Source of the DNA: Lycocorax pyrrhopterus obiensis
Taxonomy: Eukaryota; Chordata; Aves; Passeriformes; Paradisaeidae
Reading direction: 5' to 3'
Assembly: GCA_014706295.1 (NCBI GenBank)
Contig: JACSVZ010000004.1
Span: forward strand, 89,783,047 to 89,847,046
DNA: 64,000 nucleotides
The notes under the pieces are model-generated. The model searched no databases. It saw nothing but the letters and a program-made list of their open reading frames with translations, and was not told the origin of the DNA. Each line of letters begins with the position of its first letter. Positions within the stretch are counted from its first letter, which is position 1. Positions 37,601 to 50,389 of this stretch are shown here, piece by piece. A program made the translations under genes and the position numbers.

Positions 37601-40600
37601 ATTGTATAAAATTCATATTAAAAGTTGTTGTATTCTGCACAGTTTGTGGCAACTGCAGAGCATATTAGATGAGAGGCATGTTATGAAACCGCCATCAGAC
37701 AATCCTTTACCTGCCCAACGAGGTCATGTCTTTTTTCAGGGTGACAAAGTACTCCAAAGAAGCTGTGAGTTCAACTGGTTTAATTAAGCAAATATTAAAA
37801 CCTTTTTATAAAATTAATTCCAAGCTGGGTCTATGTGCTGAGCTTTAAATCAATTTTAAATCATCTAGAGCCATCCTGGATAAATAGGGTCTGAATCTAG
37901 CTGTGTTGCTTCCACAGCATTCCCAGAGCTCAGATTACATTTTGAAACATGGTTTATGAGGATATTTAGCATCTTTATTAATAAAAAGATTTAGACATCT
38001 TGTAAGGGAAACAAGTCCCTCAACAATTTGGATAGAGTACTAGCCATTAATAGGTCAATTCTTTTACAGGGTTTAAAGTATGGCTTCATCATTGCATAGT
38101 ATCTAGTAGGCTATTCCAAAATAAGAGCAGAAAGAAATCAGAAGCCATTTTAATGTGCTCTTTTCAATCTCTGTCCAATGAACACATTACTTTTGATCAT
38201 GGTTTACTGCCATTAAGTACCCTACCTCTTATGTAGCCTCATTACACTACATACTGGTTTAACAAAAAAGCCTTACCATAAACCTGGTCAACTAGCTCAG
38301 TATCTTTCTATTTCTGATCTCTATGTTGAAGAACCAAGTCTGTCAGTCTCAGACTAGAGAGCAAAAATAAATAAAAACTACAGTGAAACCAGCTATGCCT
38401 CTATTCAGCAATTTTTTTTCACACTTCTGCTTTAATCTCTGCTTGTGTCTTCTGTGAAGAAGGCTACAAAATATCAGAAAAGTAGACATTATGAAGGAGA
38501 TTCTAGGAAAACAAAAATATTTGAGGAAAATATCTCCATTCAATGATGAGAGAAAGCAAAACAGAATTCTCTGAAGTTTAATTATGGAGTCATTTTGGCA
38601 TAAGTGAAATCACCCTATTACAAAGGCTGAAAATAAACAGGCACACTATGTTGATGCCTGATAACCTGGAAATCTGTCAAAGCTATAAATATATTCCTGT
38701 TTTGGTTTTTTTTTCCTATGAGCGCATCACGCTTAAGTGAATATTTCAAATTGAAGTGGACATATATGTAAGAAGTAAAAATTTACTTCAACTCTATTTC
38801 CTGAAAGGTTAGCTTTAAAGAAATGGGGTTTCACACATTTAATTAAAGACAGGCCTCCTTCCATTGCAATCATGTGAAAGGAGAAATATCTTACAGAGTT
38901 TCAGAGTCAGAAAATGGATACAGAACTCATGGTGATTAATAATAAACTGTTTTGCAGTCAGTGTTTCAGACAACATTACTACTAATTAGTATGGTAAAAA
39001 ATATTAATAAAAGTACCATGTTATAAAAAATGTGCTAGAGAAAAGCAACATAGCATTACATATAAGTATTTTTTTCTGATTGTTGTATAATCTAGTGTTT
39101 GGAAGCAATATTAATTTTTTTACCTTTTCAAAACTAGATTTCTATGGCGATTATAGATTTTATGCATACTCACCATCTTGGTAATTCCGGAATTACATCA
39201 AGGGCAAGAAAATTAAGTCTGATACCTTAGTATAATGGTCGTAATTCCATAATTAACCCTTTAACAGAGAACAGGTGAATTAAGGTGATAAAGATGTAGG
39301 AATGAAACAAAACAGATTTTTAAACCCTGGAATCTGGATAAAATATTTTCAGATTTCTCAAGAGACTGGACTGCATTTTTTAAATGACATCTGAACTCTA
39401 GTTCCTCATCAAAGAAATTTTAGGAAAAGCTAAAAGAAAGCAAATGTCTCTAAAACCAGATGCTAATTAAGCATAGTTATTAATTATTTTGACTAACCAG
39501 CTCAAAAATCATCTGAGAAATGGGTCTAATTAGATCTTTAGTATCTTAAGAAGAAACTATAAATAAATGTATTAAATCAGAAAAGCATAGTAAAATATAT
39601 TGCACTTGGGAAGGAGTGTATGTCAGTATGAATGAAGATCAGGCAATATCCGTGTTAAGGTCAGATATTTTTGAAATATTTAGGGAAGTAGCTACAGGGT
39701 AGGCTAAGGGTGAAGTCTTTAAATTGGATGAACAACAAAAAAATGTCCAGTATGAGTTTTCCAGACTATTATTAGCCATAGGATTTTCTGCTATTTGACA
39801 TTTTAAACTTCATCAAGTTTTCCTTGCTTTATAGGGACAGTGGTCATAGTTTTCTCCAAAATAAGCAAGCAATAAGTAGAAAAAAAGCCAAATAATTCTT
39901 CTGTACCAACTCTTTCTGTGGGCATTGGTGGCTGTTGCAAGCTTTGCATTTCGACAATTCTGGAGAAAGTAAGCACACTTGTTTTCAGGGCAGCCTTTAA
40001 ATTTCCTTGACCTTAAGTGATGTGGCATTAAATCAAGTTACACTGAGGAAACAGCACTGACCATTCTGACAGCTGATTTCTCACTTGTGATGGATGAAGA
40101 CACCTATATACTAATTCTCTTAGATTTATAGCTGTTGTTAGGAGCAGTGACCATGGTCTTCTTGAATCTGAACAGTCTTATATGAAGTGAAGGGATTGCC
40201 CAAGTGAGCTGCTTATATTTTCTTTTGCTGCCCTTTGAGGATCACAAAGCAATTGTTTATCATTTCCAGAGACCTTTTGTGTGAATAAAGGCCATATAAG
40301 CTTATGATGAGTGAGTTTTAGAAAAAAGTTGGAAAAATTACTGGAAAAAATTGCTGAGAAAATTTAATACTAGTGAGCCAATGTAAGTGATGAAAACTGT
40401 TTGTAAAGAAATTGATTTTCAGTAGATTTGGCGAAATAAAGAGAGATGGATTAACAAATTAAACTTTCCTAAACATCAAAAGTGTTTCCAACCTCTGTAA
40501 AATGGAATCAACATAAGCTTCTTTATTCCTCTAGACAGTGTTATTTTAGATAAACATATCAGTGCCTTCTTTTTGAAAACACTAGAGTAAGTAAATTGAA

Positions 40601-40923
40601 ATATAGTACTTATTTTTTTTGATTTTCACTATACTACTTGGAAGTTACATCATTTTCTGCATTTTCCCAAGATGAAAGCTACTTTAAATTACACAGTGTT
40701 GATACTAATCCATCAAACATTGGTTTATGCAAAGTGTTCCCCAGGACCTAGTAGATACCAAAGGACTTGCAGGTGAAGTTCACCTGAATGTTTACAAGTT
40801 ATTAAAGTTCTAATATTTGGTGTTCACAGTGGTTATCTCTCTGTCCCTGTATTTATCTTTCAAAATAAATAATAAAAAGAAGAATTTTCCTGGTCAGTTC
40901 TATGACTTGATGAAGTAAACCAC
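34691..40923. other. Long AT-rich stretch with small simple repeats, no gene recognised
   Basis: Contains a short (CA)n at 36776-36791 followed by 'cgtatatatg', and a perfect 16-base palindrome GTAATTCCGGAATTAC at 39181-39196. 37150-37400 is GC-richer, with several overlapping small frames that resemble nothing known. No repeat family is recognised elsewhere. Confidence 0.45.
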
Positions 40924-41061
40924 TGAGAGTAGCTCAATTGGTTAGAGCATGGTGCTAATGCCAAGGTTGTGGATTTGTTCACTGTATGGGCCATCCACTT
41001 AAGAGCTGGACTCGATGATCCTTGTGGGTCCCTTCCAACTCAGAATATTCTGTGATTCTGT
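40924..41061 (+). mobile_element. tRNA-Ile-derived SINE with CR1-type 3' tail (TguSINE1-like)
   Basis: The first 70 bases copy a tRNA-Ile(AAT) gene. They hold an A box TAGCTCAATTGG at 40930-40941, then 'ttagagcatggtgctaatg' with the AAT anticodon region shortened by about three bases, then 'ccaaggttgtgg', a degenerate B box at 40972-40982, and 'gtatgggcca' from the acceptor stem. After a short linker, 41005-41061 is a CR1 3' tail: 'gatgatccttgtgggtccct', 'tccaactcag', 'ttctgtgattctgt'. This composite is the structure reported for the passerine SINE family TguSINE1, which relies on CR1 enzymes for retroposition. The damaged B box and the anticodon-arm deletion show it is not a working tRNA gene. 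No clear target duplication is visible. Confidence 0.85.
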
Positions 41062-44000
41062 CAATGTTAGTCACTACGAATATCCAGGAGAATGCTTAGG
41101 ATTCACTTCTTTCTGTATAATTTGAGACTGGGTTACTTATCCTTCATATTAATTCTCCCAGGATTCTCTTCAAGCAAGAGCAGACAATATAGGGACAAAC
41201 CTTTGTCTCAGAAAGATTACTGGAAATATCCAAACTCATTTAGATTAATCTGATTTTTAAAAAGTTAGAGGAACAGATATTTAGCATGTTAGTTGTATTT
41301 AGGTACCTCAGAATGTAGAATCATAGATTATCAAGTTCTGGCTACTAAATGAATGATTTATGTTTTAAAAAAAATTGTACTAAATTTCCAGGTTTTGTTA
41401 AATGCCCTTAGCAAACATTAATAAATATGTTTTTACCTTCCCAGGGTCCTTTTCTAAAGAAATAGTTCCTTAAATTTAGAACAGCTGACTTGCTCTTCAT
41501 GGACTATTCATATCAGTTTTAAGTTTTCAAACCTTCAACTTTTATTGGAATTGTTGCTACTGTGCAAAGCACATCTAATGTACTGGTATTTATTGCTATT
41601 CTGCATTATTTCTTTATTATTTGAGCAATAAACCAGCACACTATTGCTTTGCCCATTGTAATTATCCACAACCCAGGAGATTTTTTTTACCTTCAGGAAA
41701 AAAATGAGATGAAACAATATTGATTAGTAAGAAGGTAAAAATAGAATTAGTCCTTCAGCACAATTCCTTCCATAAAGAACTGTTTCAAAGGAAGGTTTTA
41801 GCACCTGAACAAGAATATCTTATGTCCCTGGGATCAGCACTAACTGCTGTTAGCTACATTGCTTTCATAAAATTGTATTATGCATTTGATCTTCCTCCCA
41901 CAAAATTGGAGTCCCAGTGTTTTACAGCATATCAAGAATTTTTATTACATTCACAGTTTTAATACAATTTTTGCAATTAAATATAGATGTAGTAAAGTTA
42001 GATATAGAGGTATTTTATCTGGTTTTACTGTCATGTTCTATTAGTAAAAGTTAATTTCTTGCAGTTATTTGAGGAAATTTCTATAGATTTTATGAGTATA
42101 TACTTATGCAGGTTTGAGCAGATCAGGTTTATACGTCCAGAAAAGTTCAATTTTCTAGATTTTTTCCAAATATTTTTGCCTTGATTCCTCAGCACTGACT
42201 GCTTCTTGTTGTCTTTGAACTAATGTCCTCTACTTCATCCTCTATTCTATTGCCATCAAATAGGATTTTATGAAAGAAGCAAGTTAAAAGTCTCGTCAGT
42301 TTATGTTTTTGCTATAATGCTAATGCTTCCAACACCCTTGATATGTTGTCACTGAGCACTGTGCTCTGTAGCAATTTAGATAAACATTACAGAATTATAA
42401 ATTTTTATGAATTTCATTCACTCCTCAAGTTAACAATGAGGTACAGTAATGCCATTTCTGGATTGTGCTTATAACTCAATAAATTGCTTACACTGCTTAT
42501 ATAATGTCAGTCCTGGAGTTTTTCTATGCCTTCATATGGATAGTTTTATTTTTCTTGTGATCCTTTTTTACAGCAGTTACTTTCATTTTAAAATGATGAG
42601 GTAGTTCCAGTTCCTATTGCTGCAAACTTCAGAGGAGGTATAATAAAAGAGGTTTGTATATGGATTTTCCTACTTTCTCTGGGTACTTTCTTCAATATTG
42701 GTTAGGCTTGAACTCATTTTAGTCCCCTGATTATTCGTTTTGCCTTCCCAGTAATTTGTGTGCTTTCCTTAAGATACCTGACTGGAAAGGTTTCTGGCAG
42801 AGAAGTTTAGTCACGACCTTGGAATAACTTGAATTAAAGATCACACTTTTAAATAGTATGACCACTCTGAGGCTGGAAGACTGGGCTAATTCGGGGAAGA
42901 ATATCTTTTCCATTTCTTGCTAATAAACACTTAACAAGCACTTACATGTAACCTTATCTTTAACCTACTTAAAAAACTATGGGCTTTACAAAACTTTTGT
43001 GAGTCGTGTTCAAAACATTTTTGGGGCACATATACCTGTTATAACTGTCATACAATAGGGCTGCTGCAGTTCTGGAGGAAAACAGAGTTTACAAACATTT
43101 GTAATGATCTTGTTAGAGTACACAATTTTGTGTTAATTTTATCCATTAAATGTTGACTTTTTAAATCATAATGTCTGGTTATATCTGGCATTAATAAATC
43201 AGATGATCAAAGAAGAAGAAAAGAAACAAATAAACTGAAGCAGCTACTTTGGGCAACAACCAGCCTTGTAGTCATGTAAAAAATGTCAAGATGTCCTTGT
43301 GCCATTTACTAAAGTGGCTAACCACCATCTCCCTGCTGGGAGAAAGACGTAAGCGTTTGGCTATTGTAACCCCAGGACCAGAGATAATGCTTTGTAGTTT
43401 GGGGTTCGTGAAAACCCTTCACCTGACCTCATCTGCAGGTTACCCCAAAATTTAATCCCTCAATGTTTTAGAGTGATGGCTCTTTCTGTTGGTGTTACCC
43501 AATCTAAGGAGTTTTGCAACCCACAGTCTCCTCAAGGAATTGCTTTGCTTCTGCAAATCCCAGTGGCCAAACTATGCTGTGTAAATCTATGTATATACTT
43601 CTTTCAGGCTATACCACAAGAAAAGACAACATTTGCTGTTTGCTGCTGAAAGAAATTGCTAAAAATGTGTCATTGAATGCAGGGAAAAAAGGGAAGCATC
43701 ACTATTTGAAGGACTGAAGAGAAGCAATAGATACGATAGCAATAGATACTGATACAACTATTTTGATTTAAGGGCATGATTTTTTCACCCAGTTAGTAAT
43801 GCAGGCATTAGTAAAGGAACCTCATGTACTGTCCTGCTGTAACCATGGCCAAATGACCTGACAGTATTGATTTGAACCTGGGCAAAGATAACCTTAAGGA
43901 GCTTGTGAACCCAAGTCTATGCAGGGAGAACCTTGGAGAAACTCTTGGGGATTGTGAAGAGTTCAGAGTCATTGTAATGTACAGAGTATTTAGATATTGG

Positions 44001-45520
44001 CATCCAGCCAGTCATGCAAACCTCATTTTGATCCAAGTTTTAAAATGTAAGCAAATATGCCTTGCAATTAAAAGAATTATTTATAAGGAATATTAATTAT
44101 TCATGAGTAGTAAATGATAAGCAGTATATATGTAATTTAGCAGAAGTGATTTGTTTAACTATAAAATCAATTGAAGTAGGTGTAAGACAGTTGAAAGATT
44201 TTAGCATTCTCTTTTCATTTGCTGTCTCTCCCATTTTCCTCCGGTTTTCTCTGGAGATTTTCAACTGATAAAAACAATGCCACTGAGATATAAATGTAAA
44301 GCAAATTAATCCGTGAGCATTCAGTTTCAACCAGAACTGATTTTTTGTAATGGTAGATCCTGCTTGCTTTCATCTAGCAAATACATGCTAAATCTTGTAT
44401 TTGGATGGTGTGTGTGCCTTTTTAAATCTTCCTTATCTTCTAAAAGGGCTGGGCTGAAAGGCCTTTATCCAAACAAAAGCAAAGTTTGCAGACAAAAAAA
44501 ATCATGGTTTGAGCCATGAACATGACATCATTTCTTTTAGACTTGCCAGTAGTACAAACTTCTAATTCAAATCTGTTTGCAGTTTTCATTCCAGAGAATC
44601 CTTTGAGAATTTCAGGGAGATGAACAAAAGCACATGTTTAGATGAGGATTAGAAGCTGCCCTGAAGGTTAAGATAAACTTTAAAGGGGTTCTAATTCTGC
44701 CATAGCTCCTGCTTCTTTGTAGCTTTTCTTAGTGCACTTTTCTGTTGCCATTTCTAAACTTTAACCCTGGAAACTTTTATTGATAAAAACTGGGCATGTT
44801 GAAGTGTCTTCCAAGCACTGTTGAATGTTGTTGAAGCAACTGAAACATTGTCTGTTTTCAGGTCTCTTTAGCGAATATGAAGAGAATGCCAAGCAGGGGA
44901 CAAAACAGATCTGATCCTCAAAAGACATTGTTCACAGAACTCTGCTTCCTGAACAAAAATGTCCCTTACAGGTTAATCAGATCTGTAACAGAAAAGAGCA
45001 CTTTGAAAGTATCACTAGCTGATTAAGTAGTTTTGTCCAGTTATTCTCAGCCACAAAGGAAACTGAGCACGTAGTTATTCAGTAAACATTTCAATAGCAA
45101 TACTGAACTCAGTCCTTTCCACCATTTCTCTTTCACCATTTTCTTTAGTATTCCTTAGTATAGAATTTTTCCCTTATAATCTAGTTGAATTTTTATTGAT
45201 TAAATAGAGTAATAGATTATTAAATAGAGTAATGTATGTAAAGAGTGATTTCTGAGATATTTTTCAGCTATGAGGGGGGAACCTTGACTAGTATTCCCAG
45301 ATTAAACAGTCAGAGATGCATTTTTCCTGTAGCACAGATTTTCCTGAGCAGTTCTCTGATATGAGACAAAAACATAAACACAGAGATTTTAGTGAAAGAA
45401 CTCTGAATTTTTGTTTGCCTTTGGGTACTGCATTTGTTTTACCTTTTCTCTTGATTGTGAAAAATATCATCATTTAAAGTTTTTCACTGCTCAAAAGATT
45501 TTCTCAATTCTCTCTTAAGG
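41062..45520. other. AT-rich stretch, no gene recognised
   Basis: No repeat family is recognised. 43240-43960 is somewhat GC-richer and contains three small plus frames (43249-43455, 43514-43717, 43872-44096) that resemble nothing known. An open frame behind an acceptor-like site at 44863-45025 is described under findings. Confidence 0.45.
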
Positions 45521-45610
45521 CAGTTGATGTAATCCTGTTGAGCTTTGGCATGGAAACTCACATTTATGTCTGGAATGGTAAAAAAGGAAGTGCCTTAGCG
45601 TATAAGAAAC
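45521..45610 (+). pseudogene. Possible relic or exon of a gelsolin-type repeat
   Basis: The frame starting after 'ctctcttaag' encodes VDVILLSFGMETHIYVWNGK, then KGSALAYKKQNAM. Gelsolin-family repeats have the pattern DVxLLDxG-x-ExYVWxGKxxxxxxKxxA, and villin/supervillin-type proteins have a close version. The aligned spacing is about two residues longer than usual, and nothing gelsolin-like is seen before or after, so this is either a single exon with unusual sequence, a decayed gene piece, or chance. There is no clear donor site. The frame runs on to 45747 without further similarity. Confidence 0.25.
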
Positions 45611-46802
45611 AAAATGCAATGACCATTACATTACTGGAAAGTTGTCACTGTAATAATATTTCCAATTATTACTCACTCATATTCTTAATTTTTTCATTAT
45701 TATCTCAAAAAAAAGTGTTTTTAAAATATCTAGAAAAGAAAGCCTGAGAATACTGAAGATGTGACTGACCCAACAACAGCTGTCAAAAAAAAGTAAGATG
45801 TAGAAATCTAAACTAGTCATAAATGGTTTTTCTGCATTCAGTGGCAAGTGAATATCTCTCTATTCCATGGCTTTGGTGCTTAATATAAAACATGATGAAG
45901 TGTCCAAAGGAAAGAAGCCACTGCAGAGGTGATAAAGAAAGCCTTGAAGACTATCCTAGACTTGCTGTCTAACTGGGAATAACTGGTCTGGTCAGATAAA
46001 TCTCAGACTTATGTTACAGATTTACTGAGAATCAAGACTATTAACTGCTTAGTACAGAACAGAGAAGAATATCACAATTCTTTTATATTCCTGATATAAC
46101 AATGCTAATGGGAATTTTGCGTCAACACAAAATGCAGTCTTACAGCAGATTGGACATTTTGGTGTTTCAGAAGACATGATTTCACTTCAAGTGAATGAGC
46201 TGTCTGAAACAGACTGTTATAATGTTTTTAAATATAAAAAAATATTGTGCAATTTTATTAAGTACTTTCAGATTTTCTATTTAGACAATGATAACTTGAT
46301 AACCCCTTCTTTTTTCATCCTCTGTCTTCTAAGGCTAGACTGATCATGATATTAAGTGTTCAATATTTCTAAGGAAAATGGTATCCTTTAAGAAACATCT
46401 CATTTCTCCATTCTACAAATTAATCACATTGGCCTTTAATTCAAATTCTTAAATACTAATAAAACTATAGTGTGTTCATGACTCAGGACTTGTTCTAAAA
46501 ATTCCATTGTATAAAATTCATGTATTTATGTAGGTATTTATATGTGCCACTTAATATTTAAAGACAGAATTATGTAAAGAACTAGACTGGCTCTGCCCCA
46601 CTAACATTTTTGAATACTTGGAGCATCTCAACCAATGGATTGAAAATGATTTTAAATTGATTTGGTTTTTCAACCAAATTCCACATTTTTAAAAAAGGCT
46701 ATTAAAAATAATAACTTCAGAATTATTTACTAAATAGAAACTAGGTGTTTCAAAACAAGGGACAGAAAATAGGTGGCCAGCTTTCTATATTTTCAAATGC
46801 TA

Positions 46803-46821
46803 GAGAGAGAGAGAGAGAGAG
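46803..46821. repeat. (GA)n microsatellite
   Basis: About nine GA units, uninterrupted. Confidence 0.9.
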
Positions 46822-48846
46822 TGTAAAAATGGTCTAGTAAGTGGACTATTCATATTATAATTAAACACTAAGTTCTAATACTTGGTTTTACAGCTAAAAT
46901 GTATTCTCTCTACATTTTTCAATTATGGATGGATCTTAATTTTCTGCTATAACACAAAATTTTGCTTTGTTGTGGAGCAGAATTTAAAATATAAAATTTC
47001 ACTAAGCACTTACATTTCCAAAAGATTACTCACTACTGTTCTTTGACTTTCTGTTAACTTTTAGAATTTTTTTGGAGGAATTCAATAGTGGGAACAAAGT
47101 CTGACATTCTATTCCAAATGACACTCTTGTCTATTGCACTAAGCATTGTTAGGATGATATAAACATTATCCAGGAAGATTGAAGAGGAAAGAAATTATGA
47201 AGAAAGCAAGACAGTAAAGCTACAGAGGTTGTGATGTTTTCAAGGACTGATAGTAAGACCAGTTAATTTTGGTTTGTTTTTGGGTTTTTTTCCTGTAAAA
47301 TATCTTTCTTCATAAGCAAAAGTGAAGATAGGTGAGAAAAGAGACCTTACCTATGTTGTCCCTAAACTCAATGTCATTCAAGTAGCAAATTATTTTCTCT
47401 TACTGCCTGTGTCTTGGACTATCTTCATCTTAGGAGCTCAACAGACTGTGAACTGCACTGTCTCTAGAGCTGTGTTTAGCTTTTCTCTCAGCAAGCCATA
47501 GAAGAATCAATTGTGTCTTTGTGTTTGGGGTTTCAATCCCATCTTTTACCTTTTTTTAAAAAAAAGTAAATCACTTCCCTGGGGGTATCCAAAAGAATGT
47601 AGATGTTTTTTCCATGTTTTATGCTGTTCTTGGTCATAGTTCCCTTAATACGATTACCTGGCCCTTCCCTCTTCCAAGATCACTGGTGGTCAGAATCACT
47701 TCAGACATTATTCAGACTTCAGGGATTTCTTACAGATTTTTCAGTAAAGAACTATTTGACAGCACATATAAATGGTACTGATGCTTCTGTAGAGAGTGAC
47801 TTACTTCGGCTTTCGTCCTCCCAGCAATGTTTGAGTCTTTGTAGAAATGTGTGTTATTTCTATCTCCTCTATGCTGTGCAGAGCTGGGAATATTTCTGCT
47901 CTGCATGTCTCATCTCATTTTAAATGCATTCCCCAACAGTGCAAGAGGGGATATTTGTAGGATGTATTTATGAAAGCAACATTTAGAGTTTAAAAGACTA
48001 TTTACTTTCATATATATTTCCACTCTTAGAATCTACATGATTTTTAAAATCAGGACGAATAGAAAACAGACAGCTTACAAATAAAACACGTAAGAAAATG
48101 CAGTAAGAGATAAAGGACTGTGAATGCTATATTCATTTTAAATTGAAGGAAAGTTATAATATTCCGTTTTTAGAGGTCAAGTGGTTGAATAAAAACTGAT
48201 CCTTTTCCAGTGGCTGCTCCCTAAGTGCCTTTGAATATTATTGTACAAATTCTCAACAGCTAAGAAATCTCTGAGCTCTCTTCAAGCCAAAAGTTTTACC
48301 TTCTCTAAAGATCTCTCCTTACCTGTTATGTACAAAACACACTGTGCCTTGTGAGATTTTTTTCATTTACTTTAATCGGTTTTGAGCATTCATGCTCATT
48401 GCATATATATCTCCTACAGGGCTCCCCAGAGATGATCATCATTTCTTAAAGATGAGATTCTGCCACCTGTTATCACAGAGGATATAAGCTTTGGGACTCT
48501 TTAGATGAGAGCTATCCATGCTTTTAGACTGAGTATATCCACTACTACATGAAGTTTATGTGAAGTTTATTTTTCAGTATTGGAAAAATTTACTTAGCCT
48601 GTTGCCAAGAGTACTGGGGAAGTAAAAGAGAAATAAACCAAGAAAACCCCAAAAGCTAAAAACCTTACAACCCTAAAGCCCTAAAAGCCCTTCAGGCATT
48701 TTCGCATCTACATTGTTACTGCCATTTAAGAAAGGGGTCAGATGTTCCTGGAGCTTTCCATTGTCTGATAATTTATATGAACCAGATCTGAAGCTGTTAT
48801 CTCTCTCCTGTAAAGGTTAACAGACAGTAACCTTACAAACAGGTAA

Positions 48847-48868
48847 GTACTTGTTTGTAAACAAGTAC
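48847..48868. repeat. 22-base inverted repeat
   Basis: GTACTTGTTT and AAACAAGTAC are exact reverse complements separated by GT. Copies of 'tacaaacaggt' flank it on both sides. Confidence 0.8.
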
Positions 48869-50354
48869 AAACAGGTTTCAACAACTCTGCAGAATGTTTT
48901 GAAGTGGGTCAATTTTAGACTTTTCCAGAAACAAAATTTTCCTAAGTATTACCAGTATATTTCTGGATAAGAACAGGTTTTTAAGGTGAGTTTTCTGTGA
49001 AGAAAAAAAAAATAAATGCTTAAGCTCTGGGTAACTAGAAAATAAATTAAAAATTAGGTGATTTGGTCATGGTGACATCAGAATGAAATAATTTCCTATA
49101 AATATGCTTGGAAATGTGAAATATCTAGATGGAAGAACAAGTTCTGAGCTAAAGCATATGCTGTAACCCCAAAAAGTTCTGTGGGCACAGACAATTAAAG
49201 TAATTTATTTGTACCTTTTGGCACAAATACTCTGTTAGTCTCAGTAAGACCTTAGACATGGTATTTGAAGATTGTGTTTTCATCACAATTTTTCCTTTCT
49301 GCATTTCCCAATTAGTGTATCATTTTAGTGACTAAAATAAATTAGAAAGTTATTTGTATATTCTTCTTCAATATCAGATAGGATACTGCTTCTAATAAAT
49401 GTAACATTTCTTTTCACTTTCAAATATAGATGCCAAATCAAGTTTTATGTGACTTGACACCTACCTTCTGCATGGCTGTTGTTCAGGGCAGTACAAAGCC
49501 TTTCTAAGAAATAAAATCCCTCAGATAGATTTAACTGAATATTATCAAGTTGTTTGTTCTTTAATAAATCAGATGTTTATTAAGTGAGAATAAATTAAAA
49601 TATTTGCATCAATTTAAATACCTATGTTCCACTAACTGACAGATCTGAATTACTAATGATTTACCAAGGGGAAATTTATTATTAGTGATAAGAGGATCAC
49701 TTTTCAATAATCTTTTAAATTATTCAGAGAAATAATACTCTGAGCATTTTAATATATAACATGGAATTGCAAATCATTTATCTCAACTATTTTTTCAAGT
49801 GAATAGAAAATATCCAAAGCGACATGCAGAGAAGCATTATTAGATACACACATACAACACAAAGCTAGATTAATAAACTTATGATTTCACACAAGAGGAG
49901 TTTTGCTTTTCAGAAAATTAATCTTCAACATCTGATGGAAATAAACACACATTTTTCCACATTTTGGAATCACCTCATTTTAATGAATAGTAAGTGCAGA
50001 GACTTTGTGTCATAAAACTTTTTATTACTACACTTCAAATAGGACTTATTTTCCCTCATTAAACCTGGCTTCAAATCAGATGAAAGAGTATGATAGCTAT
50101 AAAAAGTTAAAAAGTCTTAATATGCCTATCAGGTGAAAAATATTAGTTGGGGAATGTCATGAATAAATACAGACATGTTTATAGAAGAAGGCAAAAATTA
50201 TATTTTCATTCTGTAAAAAAGTATTTAGATTTAGTCATGCTTTACATTAAATTGGGAGCTTATAGTGAATCTGAAACTGAGTTTAAAAGATAAATTTTAG
50301 GCAAAACTAAGTGCAAATATAGCATTTCTGTACATTGGTGTTAAAAGGGCATTA

Positions 50355-50389
50355 TTTCTCCCTTTTCTCCCTTTTCTCCCTTCTCCCTT
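50355..50389. repeat. Pyrimidine tandem repeat, 'ttttctccc' units
   Basis: Three 9-base units plus a shortened fourth give a pure polypyrimidine tract of about 35 bases on the plus strand. Confidence 0.85.

Noticed and set aside
40924..40993. A functional tRNA-Ile gene
   Set aside because: The anticodon arm is shortened, the B box is degraded, and a CR1 tail follows, so it is a SINE head.
47603..47923. 106-codon plus frame
   Set aside because: No recognisable motif or splice context; compatible with a chance frame.
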